Of a DNA stretch of 16,387 nt, positions 6,503 through 13,033 are shown one piece after another. The notes under the pieces were generated by a model. It worked only from the letters and a program-made list of their open reading frames with translations, was not told the DNA's origin and ran no database searches. The DNA lies in assembly GCA_050701795.1 (NCBI GenBank), contig JBOGDK010000060.1:1-16387 (forward strand). The letters run 5' to 3'. Origin of the DNA: WHSM01 sp050701795. GTDB taxonomy: Bacteria; Actinomycetota; Actinomycetes; Mycobacteriales; Micromonosporaceae. The position numbers and the translations under genes were made by a program. How positions within the stretch are numbered: position 1 is the first letter of the stretch; each line of letters opens with the position of its first letter.

Positions 6503-7573
6503 CTACGTGGCGCGCTGAGCGGAGGCGGTGGCGAGGTCACGCAATGCCTGGCTGGCGGGCCCGCTGAGCGTCACCGAGTCCAGTGCGTGCAGCGCCGCTG
6601 CGGTCAACGATTCGATCCGCTGCTCGGTACGTGCCAGCGCGCCGGTCTCGGTGATGATCCGCTGGAGTTGCCCGACGCCGGCGTCGTCGAGCGCCGGATC
6701 GCCGAGCAGCCGGCGCAGGGTCGCCCGCTGGGGTTCGTCGCCGGTCTCGATTGCCGAAGCGACCAGGTAGGTGCGCTTGCCTTCCCGGAGGTCGCCGCCG
6801 GCAGGCTTGCCGGTACGGGACGGATCGCCGTACACCCCGAGGATGTCGTCCCGGAGCTGGAACGCCTCACCCACCGGTACGCCGTACGCGGAGAAGGCCG
6901 CCATCTGGGCTTCACTCGCGCCGCCCAGTGCGCCGCCCATCAGCAGTGGCCGTTCGACGGTGTATTTCGCGCTCTTGTACGTGGCCACCCTGCTGGCCTG
7001 TGCCGTGGTGTCATCGCCACGGGCCTGCGACAGTACGTCGAGGTACTGCCCCGCCATCACCTCGGTACGCATCGCGTCGTAGTACGGCTGTGCGGCGTCG
7101 AGGCGTTCGTGCGGCACCCTGGCGCCGTGGAACATCTCGTCGGACCACACCAGACACAGGTCGCCGAGCAGGATCGCGGCCGCCTCTCCGAAGCCGTCCG
7201 GGTCGCCGCTCCACTGTCCGGCGGTGTGCCGGGCACCGAACTGGCGATGTATCGCCGGGGCGCCGCGGCGGGTGTCGGAGGAGTCCATCACGTCGTCGTG
7301 GATCAGCGCACCGGCATGGAGCAACTCCAGCGCGGCCAGCGCCGTGATCACCCCGGGGCCGTCAACCCCGCCACAGCCCCGGTACGCCCAGTACCCGAAG
7401 GCGGGGCGGAGCCGCTTGCCACCCTCCAGGACGAAGGCCTGCAGCGCGGCCGAGACGGGTTCCAGACCTGGGTCGATCGCGGCGAGTTGGTCGCGCCGGG
7501 CGGCGAGGAACGTCGCCAACTCGTCGTCGAACCGGGCACGTAACCCGCTGTTCACCGGCGGCATCTTGTCCAT
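6503..7573 (-). CDS. idsA2: Polyprenyl diphosphate synthase (GGPP-synthase-like, IdsA2 type)
   Basis: This 356-residue trans-prenyltransferase condenses isopentenyl diphosphate with allylic diphosphates to make C15-C20 or longer chains. Visible motifs are GGKRLRP (51-57), the first aspartate-rich motif DDVMD (93-97), KSAKYT (200-205) and the second motif as DDILG (242-246). The last Asp of the usual DDxxD is Gly, a known variant in the mycobacterial IdsA2 branch. RRG at 102-104 follows the first motif as usual. Product length cannot be read with confidence. The start is ATG at 7573 with GGAGGG only 2-3 bases upstream; a second ATG at 7564 puts the same site 11-12 bases away, so either is possible. 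It is divergent from metF, as idsA2 and Rv2172c are in mycobacteria. Confidence 0.92.
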   Translation of the reverse strand: MDKMPPVNSGLRARFDDELATFLAARRDQLAAIDPGLEPVSAALQAFVLEGGKRLRPAFGYWAYRGCGGVDGPGVITALAALELLHAGALIHDDVMDSSDTRRGAPAIHRQFGARHTAGQWSGDPDGFGEAAAILLGDLCLVWSDEMFHGARVPHERLDAAQPYYDAMRTEVMAGQYLDVLSQARGDDTTAQASRVATYKSAKYTVERPLLMGGALGGASEAQMAAFSAYGVPVGEAFQLRDDILGVYGDPSRTGKPAGGDLREGKRTYLVASAIETGDEPQRATLRRLLGDPALDDAGVGQLQRIITETGALARTEQRIESLTAAALHALDSVTLSGPASQALRDLATASAQRAT

Positions 7574-7615
7574 GTCCCTCCGTCGTCCACCGCGACGCTA
7601 GCGGCTGCCCTTCCA

Positions 7616-7632
7616 GACCCCGCAGCGGGGTC
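7616..7632. repeat. Small perfect hairpin between idsA2 and metF
   Basis: GACCCCG and CGGGGTC flank a CAG loop in the 223-base divergent region between the two starts. It lies 43 bases upstream of the idsA2 start and could be an operator for either gene. No recognisable S-adenosylmethionine or cobalamin riboswitch was seen upstream of metF. Confidence 0.5.
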
Positions 7633-7796
7633 GTTTCGCGTCGCCTGCGCTATGCCCCGGCGACGCCGTCACTGGCCGCATGCTCGGCTTCAAAGGGAGC
7701 GATCACGCCGCAGGTACGGGCCGGTGGGGTCTGGTCGCCGGTGCGCTCACCCTTGTCGCCACGAACCGGGGCACCAGTGGCACTAGAGTGCAGAGC

Positions 7797-8726
7797 GTGG
7801 CGACAGGGACCCCTTCCAGAATGCCGGGCCGGCCCCCATCGATCGGAGATCTCATCCGTTCCGACGGGCCGACCTTCTCGTTCGAATTCTTCCCCCCGAA
7901 GACCCCGAACGGGGAGCGGCTGCTCTGGCAGGCGATCCGGGAGCTGGAGGCGCTGCAGCCCTCCTTCGTCTCCGTGACGTACGGCGCGGGCGGCTCCAGC
8001 CGGGAGAAGACCGTCGAGGTGACCGAACGGATCGCCACGGAGACCACGCTGCTGCCGCTGGCCCACTTCACCGCGGTGAACCACTCGGTGGCCGAGCTGC
8101 GGAACCTGATCGGCAACTACGCCGCGGTCGGGGTCCGCAACATCATGGCGCTGCGCGGCGACCCGCCCGGCGATCCGCAGGGCGAGTGGACGGCCCACTC
8201 CGATGGCGTCGAGTACGCGTACCAGCTGGTCGAGCTGATCAAGCAGTCCGGGGATTTCTGCGTCGGGGTGGCGGCGTTCCCGGAGGTGCATCCGCGCTCG
8301 CCGGACTTCGACACCGACGTACGGCACTTCATCGCCAAGGTACGGGCCGGCGCCGACTACGCCGTCACCCAGTTCTTCTTCAACTGGGAGGACTGGGCCC
8401 GGTACCGCGACGCGGTGGCCGGAGAGGGCTGCGGGGTACCGATCGTGCCGGGGGTGATGCCGGTGACCAACGTCAAGCAGATCCAGCGGATGGCGCAGTT
8501 GTCCGGTGCGGAGTTTCCACCCGACCTGGCACAACGGCTGCTCGCGGTCGCCGAGGATCCCGAGGCGGTACGCGCGATCGGTGTCGAGGTGGCCACCGAC
8601 CTGTCGTCGAAGCTGCTCGCCGAAGGTGCGCCCGGGATCCACTTCATCACCCTGAACCGTTCCACGGCGACCCGTGAGGTGTGGCAGAACCTGCGGGTCG
8701 GCACCACCGCGGCCCAGGTGGGCTGA
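7797..8726 (+). CDS. metF: 5,10-methylenetetrahydrofolate reductase
   Basis: The 309-residue FAD enzyme reduces methylenetetrahydrofolate to methyltetrahydrofolate, the methyl donor for methionine synthesis. It has the family's landmark motifs in order: SFEFFPPKT with catalytic Glu at residue 30, SVTYGAGGS, the LRGDPP loop, GVAAFPEVHP, QFFFNWE and VPGVMPV. The length matches bacterial MetF, without the regulatory extension of the eukaryotic enzyme. GTG at 7797 was taken as start because it places the catalytic Glu at the usual distance; its ribosome-binding site is weak, and ATG 7821 is the alternative. The frame is open upstream of 7797, but that part lacks family similarity. It is followed by the SIMPL gene after 115 bases on the same strand. 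Confidence 0.95.
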   Translation: MATGTPSRMPGRPPSIGDLIRSDGPTFSFEFFPPKTPNGERLLWQAIRELEALQPSFVSVTYGAGGSSREKTVEVTERIATETTLLPLAHFTAVNHSVAELRNLIGNYAAVGVRNIMALRGDPPGDPQGEWTAHSDGVEYAYQLVELIKQSGDFCVGVAAFPEVHPRSPDFDTDVRHFIAKVRAGADYAVTQFFFNWEDWARYRDAVAGEGCGVPIVPGVMPVTNVKQIQRMAQLSGAEFPPDLAQRLLAVAEDPEAVRAIGVEVATDLSSKLLAEGAPGIHFITLNRSTATREVWQNLRVGTTAAQVG

Positions 8727-8790
8727 CGGGACCGGTGGTGCTGCCGGGTCTTGCCGCGGCGTCCAGGTCGCGGGTCGTCAAGGGCGCGGC

Positions 8791-8830
8791 GTGGTCGTCC
8801 GGGTCGCCGCGTGGTCGTCCCGGTCGAGAA
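8791..8830 (+). repeat. Imperfect tandem 20-bp duplication
   Basis: The units at 8791-8810 and 8811-8830 share GTGGTCGTCC followed by a G/C change and GGTCG, then diverge over the last few bases. The pair sits in the gap between metF and the SIMPL gene, immediately before the latter's ribosome-binding site. Confidence 0.6.
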
Positions 8831-8841
8831 CGGAGAAGGCG

Positions 8842-9480
8842 ATGACGGAGGCTACCGACGGAGTGCTGGTCACCGGCACCGGGCGGGTGGTGCTGGATCC
8901 GGACGTACTGCTGGTGCAGGTCGGTGCGGAGGCGGCCGGCGCCGGGGTCTCGGAGGCGCTGAACCGGTGTTCGGCGGCGCTCGCCGCGATGACCGCGCAG
9001 TTGCGCCGAGACGGTGTCGGCGATCCGGATCTGCAGACCACGGGCGCCTCGGTGCATCAGGCGTACCACCACGACGGCCAGCCCCGAGGCTGGTCAGCCA
9101 GTCAGCAGCTCACCGTACGGCTGCGGGATCTGTCCGGGGCGGGTGAGCTGCTCACCGCGGTGCTCGATGCCGGGGGCGACGCGGCGCGGCTGCATGCGGT
9201 CCGGTACGACATCGACCGGTCCGGGGATCGGTACGCGCAGGCGCGTACGGAGGCGCGCGCACGGGCGTACGCCGACGCCCTGGCCGCCGCGCAGCAGTAC
9301 GCCGCCCTCGCAGATCGCCGGCTCGGCGTGGTGATATCGGTACGAGAGGGTGACGGAGGGTATTCTCCGCCTAGCCCTCTGCCGCAGCCCCGGTTCGCCG
9401 CAGCGGAGGCGATGCCCGTCGAAAGCGGCGAGCTGGACGTCATGACCACGGTCGAGGTGCGGTGGCAACTGTTGAGCTGA
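8842..9480 (+). CDS. SIMPL-domain (DUF541) protein
   Basis: The 212-residue product fits the SIMPL/DUF541 family: the opening VLVTGTGRVVLDPDVLLVQV strand pair, repeated cysteine-poor alpha/beta segments, the central DLQTTGASVHQAY then SASQQLTVRLRDL (counterpart of the family's YxASxxLxVxxxDL core), and the late ARAYADALAAA helix with GVVISVREG. The biochemical role of the family is not settled. Most members are secreted or periplasmic, but no signal peptide is visible here, suggesting a cytoplasmic protein. The start is ATG at 8842 with GGAGAAGG 2-9 bases upstream. The last 19 bases overlap the next gene, which implies translational coupling with the membrane protein downstream. Confidence 0.85.
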   Translation: MTEATDGVLVTGTGRVVLDPDVLLVQVGAEAAGAGVSEALNRCSAALAAMTAQLRRDGVGDPDLQTTGASVHQAYHHDGQPRGWSASQQLTVRLRDLSGAGELLTAVLDAGGDAARLHAVRYDIDRSGDRYAQARTEARARAYADALAAAQQYAALADRRLGVVISVREGDGGYSPPSPLPQPRFAAAEAMPVESGELDVMTTVEVRWQLLS

Positions 9481-10151
9481 CCATTCAGGACTGGGACGGT
9501 TACGCCGCCCGGTGGTCAGCGATGCACGGCGGATTCGACCCCCGCCACTCGGTTCCCCTGGTCCGCGCCTGGATGCGCCTGACGTACGTCTGCGGCCGGC
9601 CGTTGGCACGGCTGTCGATCAGCGCCGGAGCTCTCACCTGGATCGGGCTGCTCGCCTGTATGGCGGCCCCGTCGCTGCTGCTCCTGGGTCCCCGGTGGGC
9701 ACTCGCGGCGGCGGCGCTGGTGCTGTTCACCATGTTGGCGGAAGGCCTGGACGGTGCCGTCGCGGTGATCGTCGGCCGGATCACCCCACTCGGCACGGTG
9801 TACGGCGCCATCGCCGCCCGGCTCGGCGAGTTCTGCTGGCTCGCGGCGTTGTGGCTCGCGGGTACGCCGGGCTGGTTGGCCGCGGCCGCGGGCGCCGTCG
9901 CCTGGATGCACGAGTACGCCCGGGCCCAGGCGATGATGTCGGGAACCAGCCCTGCCCGGATGGCGACCATGGCGGAGCGGTCGATGCGGATCGCGGTGGC
10001 CGCGATCGGGCTCGGGCTCTCCGGCGCGGCGACCCTGGTGTCCCCGGAGCTCGGAATCGGCGCCGCGACGATGGCGACGACGGTGTGGGTGCTGCTCGGG
10101 CTCGGTGGTCTGGTGCAACTCGCCGACGCGGTCAATCACTCGTTGAGGTGA
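9462..10151 (+). CDS. CDP-alcohol phosphatidyltransferase-like membrane protein with degenerate active site
   Basis: The 229-residue protein is largely hydrophobic, with about five or six membrane helices after a soluble N-terminal stretch (ELTIQDWDGYAARW). It aligns by spacing to the CDP-alcohol phosphatidyltransferase signature D-xx-DG-xx-AR-x8-G-xxx-D-xxx-D, whose members make phospholipid head groups. Here the signature reads E94, D97-G98, A101-V102, G111, G115 and A119. The first Asp is Glu, the Arg is Val and the last two Asp are Gly and Ala; these Asp bind the metal or serve as the catalytic base, so normal catalysis is unlikely. It starts at GTG 9462, inside the end of the SIMPL gene, with GAGG a few bases upstream. 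An alternative reading is an ordinary membrane protein that drifted from this fold. Confidence 0.75.
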   Translation: MATVELTIQDWDGYAARWSAMHGGFDPRHSVPLVRAWMRLTYVCGRPLARLSISAGALTWIGLLACMAAPSLLLLGPRWALAAAALVLFTMLAEGLDGAVAVIVGRITPLGTVYGAIAARLGEFCWLAALWLAGTPGWLAAAAGAVAWMHEYARAQAMMSGTSPARMATMAERSMRIAVAAIGLGLSGAATLVSPELGIGAATMATTVWVLLGLGGLVQLADAVNHSLR

Positions 10152-10209
10152 GCCTGAAGGCACCGGCTGGCCATCCGGGCGCGCGGATCAGTGCGGGGCG
10201 GCGGGGCTG

Positions 10210-10389
10210 GCGGTGCTCCGGGTTGGCGGCGCCGAACCGGCAACCCGCGTCCCACTCCGAGCTGGTTCCCGTACGCCGGGATCCCGCCGGCGTCTGGCAG
10301 CATCCGGGCCAGGTGCAGCAGTTGATGAACATCGCCCGCAGGTCGTGGTACCGGGCGGGGGTCGGGTCCGGGCCGCTGTGGTCATTCGC
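10210..10389 (-). pseudogene. Collapsed flavodoxin-family (FMN-reductase-like) pseudogene
   Basis: Only the two ends of a flavodoxin-like NAD(P)H-dependent oxidoreductase remain. On the minus strand bases 10389-10326 read NDHSGPDPTPARYHDLRAMF then INC, the usual N-terminus that is normally followed by TLKRSP. From about 10328 another frame reads LLHLARMLPDAGGIPAYGNQ, and after a further frameshift at about 10270 the first frame reads SEWDAGCRFGAANPEHR, the usual C-terminus. The roughly 180 codons between the ends are missing. The codon where a GTG start would lie is GCG, and the normal stop after EHR is gone. Family assignment comes from remembered consensus sequences, not a search. Confidence 0.7.
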
Positions 10390-10430
10390 TCAGCCAACCA
10401 CGGCGACGCGGTGGTCGCGTGTGATCGGGT

Positions 10431-11006
10431 TCAGGACGCGGCGGAGTCGTTGCTGGTCGCGGCGGCCCGGTCCAGCGGCAGGTGTCTGCCGAGCACCCCG
10501 AACGGCCGGTCGTCGCCCGGGAACCGGAACTGTCGGAGCAGGTCCACGAAACCCATCCGGCGGTACAGCCGCCAGGCCCGGGAACCCTCGCCGGGCACTT
10601 CCGGGGTGGACAGTACGACGGTACGTTCGGGCGCCCCGTCCAGTAGTGCCACGAGCTGCCGTTCCCCGAGTCTGTGGCCCTGTGCCTCCGGCCGGACGTG
10701 AAGCTCCACCACCTCGAAGGTGTCGGTGAGCCAGGCGAGGTACGCCGCCTGGGTGAGACCGGTACGTACCTGCTCGTGCCACCACTGGCCGCGGCCGGAG
10801 CTGTAGCCGTACCCGAAGCCGAGGAGTCGGTCGTCGTCGGTGAGCGTGGCGACGGCACGGAAGCCGGACCGGTGGGTGTGTGAGTACAGGAACCCCCGGC
10901 GGGTGGCGGCGAGGTCCGGCGAGTACTCCATCGCCTCGGCGTAGACCGCCAGCACCTCGTCGAGCCGTTTGACGACGTCGTCCCCCGTCCAGTGCACGGG
11001 CGTCAT
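10431..11006 (-). CDS. GNAT-family acetyltransferase, Rv2170-like
   Basis: The 191-residue protein is a GNAT acyl-CoA-dependent transferase. The core is visible as RAVATLTDDDRLLGFGYGY, then VVELHVRPEAQGHRLGERQL (residues about 108-127, holding the acetyl-CoA pyrophosphate loop QGHRLG), and late AWRLYRRMGFVDL, the typical final strand and helix. The substrate is not evident. Its position next to the idsA2/metF/kinase block resembles Rv2170 in M. tuberculosis, reported to acetylate isocitrate dehydrogenase; transfer of that role is inference. The start is ATG at 11006. GGGAGG lies 11-12 bases upstream, a little far, and is part of a small GGAGGCTCC palindrome. A frame extending upstream past 11006 has no similarity to the family. 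Confidence 0.85.
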   Translation of the reverse strand: MTPVHWTGDDVVKRLDEVLAVYAEAMEYSPDLAATRRGFLYSHTHRSGFRAVATLTDDDRLLGFGYGYSSGRGQWWHEQVRTGLTQAAYLAWLTDTFEVVELHVRPEAQGHRLGERQLVALLDGAPERTVVLSTPEVPGEGSRAWRLYRRMGFVDLLRQFRFPGDDRPFGVLGRHLPLDRAAATSNDSAAS

Positions 11007-11074
11007 GTGAGAAGGAGCCTCCCTCGTCCGTCGTGGTGCGTTGCCCCGGACAGATTCGCGCCGACGGTAAGGGA

Positions 11075-11102
11075 ACCGTACAAGACCGTACGCACACGGC
11101 AA
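11075..11102 (-). promoter_or_regulatory. Candidate promoter of the GNAT gene
   Basis: On the minus strand TTGCCG (11102-11097) and TACGGT (11080-11075) are separated by 16 bases, a fair match to the housekeeping -35 and -10 boxes. The -10 lies 68 bases before the ATG at 11006. This is pattern matching in GC-rich DNA and could be chance. Confidence 0.35.
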
Positions 11103-11112
11103 CAGTGAGTGA

Positions 11113-11155
11113 GCATCGTGGCGAAGGCGGCGCGGAATCACCGCCGCCACGATGC
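11113..11155. repeat. Long inverted repeat between divergent genes
   Basis: GCATCGTGGCG (11113-11123) pairs perfectly with CGCCACGATGC (11145-11155), and GCGG at 11127-11130 extends the stem with CCGC at 11141-11144, leaving small bulges and a 10-base loop. It lies 107 bases upstream of the GNAT start and 178 upstream of the LLM start. It could be an operator or a transcript-end structure. Confidence 0.75.
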
Positions 11156-11332
11156 CGTACCCCCGCTGCCTAGACTCGGTGCGATCGTCCGTACAGCCGG
11201 TTCCTGGCGCCTGTCGTGAACCCAGCCGAGCATTTCCGCGGTGCAGGTCGCAACACCCGATACGGGAGGTTTCCACGTGTTCGTTACCACGATGTGCCTG
11301 CGGAACGGCGCGCGGACGCCACGGCGAATCTG

Positions 11333-12274
11333 ATGACCGTCCGGTACGCCGTCGGGCTGCCGAACGTGGCGGAGTTCGGCGACCCGCGAGTGCTCGCTGA
11401 CCTGGCAGTCGCGGCTGAGGAGTACGGCTGGGACGGGGTGTTCCTGTGGGACCACGTGCTGTACCACGACCAGTCGTGGCCGGTGGCCAACCCGACGGTC
11501 TCGCTCGCGGCGATCGCCGCCCGTACCACCCGGGTGCGGTTGGGTGCGTTGATGACGGCATTGCCGCGGCGACGCGTCCAGGTGGTGGCGCGGGAGGTCG
11601 CCTCGCTGGACGTGCTCTCCGGCGGACGGATGGTCTTCGGCGCCGCCCTCGGATCGATGGACGCCGAGTACGCGGCGTTCGGAGAAGACCCCTCGCTGCG
11701 GGTACGGGCCGGCAGGTTGGACGAGTCGCTCACGGTGCTCAGTCAACTGTGGTCCGGTGCCGAGGTGGACTTCCGCGGAAGGTGCGTCACTGCCGCGGGG
11801 GTACGCATGCTCCCCACCCCGGTGCAGCGCGCCGAAGGTGCCTGCGAAGGTGCCGACTCACTCGATGCGTGCGCCCGTGACTCGGCACCTTCGTCCCTTG
11901 ACGCCTCACGTCCGGGGCCTGGCACCGTCACCAAGGTGCCGATCTGGACTGCCGGGCGTTGGCCCGCCAGGCCGGGATTCCGCCGGGCTGCGCGGTGGGA
12001 CGGTGTGGTGCCGACCCACGCTGACTACGGCAAAGGGGCCACCATGCCCGCGTCGGCGCTGCGTACCGCGCTCGAGGTGGTGGCGTCCGAAAGGGGTGGG
12101 CTGGACGGCTTCGATGTGGCGCTGGAGGGACGTACCGGTGTGGCTGACGCCGCTCGGATCGTGGCCGGGTACGCCGAGGCCGGACTGACCTGGTGGATCG
12201 AGGCGATGGGCTGGTGGCGCGGCGGGGTGGCCGAAGCCCGGTCGCGGATCACCGCGGGGCCCCCCGTGCTGTGA
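11333..12274 (+). CDS. LLM-class flavin/F420-dependent oxidoreductase carrying a palindromic insertion
   Basis: The 313-residue protein belongs to the luciferase-like monooxygenase superfamily, TIM-barrel enzymes using F420 or FMN. Visible marks are MTVRYAVGLPN at the start, LAVAAEEYGWDGVFLWDH, RTTRVRLGALMTALPRRRVQ, REVASLDVLSGGRMVFGAALG and the late VPIWTAGRWPARPGFRRAAR then WDGVVPTH. The substrate is unknown. Between LPTPVQR and VPIW, which are normally joined by about two residues, there are about 35 extra residues (about 167-201) coded by the palindromic element at 11845-11893 and flanks. The frame is kept, but the extra loop lies near the end of a core strand and may affect activity. The start at ATG 11333 rests on similarity; no good ribosome-binding site precedes it. 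Confidence 0.85.
   Translation: MTVRYAVGLPNVAEFGDPRVLADLAVAAEEYGWDGVFLWDHVLYHDQSWPVANPTVSLAAIAARTTRVRLGALMTALPRRRVQVVAREVASLDVLSGGRMVFGAALGSMDAEYAAFGEDPSLRVRAGRLDESLTVLSQLWSGAEVDFRGRCVTAAGVRMLPTPVQRAEGACEGADSLDACARDSAPSSLDASRPGPGTVTKVPIWTAGRWPARPGFRRAARWDGVVPTHADYGKGATMPASALRTALEVVASERGGLDGFDVALEGRTGVADAARIVAGYAEAGLTWWIEAMGWWRGGVAEARSRITAGPPVL
11845..11893. repeat. Palindromic element, copy 2 (49 bp), inside the LLM gene
   Basis: CGAAGGTGCCGACTCA (11845-11860) pairs with TGACTCGGCACCTTCG (11878-11893) at 15 of 16 positions around a 17-base loop. An extra GAAGGTGCC precedes it at 11834-11842, and GGCACC/GGTGCC pair again at 11921-11940, so the whole extra DNA of about 105 bp is built from one motif family. 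It is read in frame as EGADSLDACARDSAPS. Confidence 0.9.
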
Positions 12275-12376
12275 GCGTTGGCGACGCGGCGCCGTGGGCT
12301 GTTGTTGGTGGCCAGGTGGGATTCCCCGTTCGCGGTCACTTAGCCGGGGAGCTGTCTGCGGACCGTGGGTGTCACA

Positions 12377-12722
12377 GTGAGCGATCAGGAGGCGCGGCAG
12401 GCGGTGGACCTGGGGCTCGGCACGGACGGTCCACCCGTCGATCGCCACCGCGATCGTCGAGGGACGCGGACAGGACACCGAGTGCAACCGGGTCCTGGAC
12501 ATCGCCCGGCTCCCAGTGGCCCTCGCGGTACACCGCTCGCGCCCTGCCCCATCGCTACCTTGACCAATGGCGCGGCCGGGAAGCGGAACTCGCCGCGGAC
12601 TCCCAGTTCGAGCGGTGGGCTGTGGCGGTGCCTCACCGGAGCTCTGGGAGTGGGACGAGGCGACGCTGGCGCTGTGCCTTGGTGCTTCGGCGCCCTCCAC
12701 CCACTGTGGCGCTTTGACGTGA
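12377..12722 (+). pseudogene. Decayed coding sequence of unknown family
   Basis: No continuous frame makes sense, but four consecutive segments in changing frames look like protein with GC-rich third positions: VSDQEARQAVDLGLGTDG (from 12377), TVHPSIATAIVEGRGQDTEC then NRVLDIARLPVALAV (12426-12536), RYLDQWRGREAELAADSQFE then RWAVAVP (12553-12633), and PELWEWDEATLALCLGAS (from 12636) ending at TGA 12720-12722. The frame order is 2, 3, 1, 3, implying at least three frameshifts. I do not recognise the parent family. Confidence 0.5.
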
Positions 12723-12879
12723 CAGTCGGCGTTCGTTCGGCGGCGTCTCGCGCAGGCGGAAGGTCGATGCCAGGCGTCCCGCCCGGGCGCCGGTCAGCGC
12801 CGGTTCAAGCTGTCTGTAGCGGGTGTTTTCGCAGGCTGTAGGGCTGTGAAAGCAGTTGGGGCGAACCTCTCCAAGAGCG

Positions 12880-12910
12880 TTGCGGTTTTGTCGGAGGCAG
12901 GGTTTACTGT
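12880..12910 (+). promoter_or_regulatory. Candidate promoter of the SOS mutasome operon
   Basis: TTGCGG (12880-12885) and TACTGT (12905-12910) resemble -35 and -10 boxes, with a rather long 19-base spacer. The LexA box begins 8 bases after the -10, where it would cover the start of transcription. The position relative to the box is the main support. Confidence 0.4.
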
Positions 12911-12918
12911 AGACGTGT

Positions 12919-12934
12919 TCGAACACATGTTCGA
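12919..12934. promoter_or_regulatory. LexA (SOS) box
   Basis: TCGAACACATGTTCGA is a perfect fit to the Gram-positive/actinobacterial SOS consensus CGAAC-N4-GTTCG. It is embedded in GTTCGAAC-ACAT-GTTCGAAC (12917-12936), two copies of an 8-bp palindrome. It lies 211 bases upstream of the first gene of the ImuA-ImuB-DnaE2 cassette, a known LexA target in mycobacteria, so it should repress that operon until DNA damage. Confidence 0.93.
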
Positions 12935-13033
12935 ACCATCACGGCACTGCCGACCGGGTGTCGCGGCCCGGCTGGCAGATGGGGGTCCCACCCGCTGCCT
13001 GATTCGACCCCCCTAGGGGCGGGAGGGGCCCTG

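Larger units (their letters stand above)
11007..11332. other. Divergent intergenic region between GNAT and LLM genes
   Basis: No gene is recognised in these 326 bases. They contain a candidate minus-strand promoter (11075-11102), the large inverted repeat at 11113-11155 and the direct repeat ACCGTAC-AAG-ACCGTAC around 11075-11090. The LLM frame is open back to GTG 11216, but translation before 11333 (for example RNTRYGRFPRVRYHDVPAER) does not resemble the family. Confidence 0.6.

Noticed and set aside
6027..7573. Toxin-antitoxin pair including the barstar-like gene
   Set aside because: The neighbour is a prenyl diphosphate synthase on the opposite strand; no nuclease or toxin gene is nearby.
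7574..7796. Riboswitch upstream of metF
   Set aside because: Only a 7-bp hairpin is visible; no SAM, SAH or cobalamin riboswitch core could be recognised.
10150..12900. Insertion sequence or phage remnant causing the local decay
   Set aside because: No transposase, integrase, resolvase or terminal inverted repeats typical of an IS were found; only the small palindromic element is present.
12633..12926. Minus-strand open frame of 97 codons near the SOS promoter
   Set aside because: Its start would lie in the LexA box, its translation resembles no family, and it is antisense to the decayed gene.
12974..13020. tRNA-like T-loop sequence GATTCGACC
   Set aside because: No matching T-stem, anticodon arm or acceptor stem can be formed around it on either strand.
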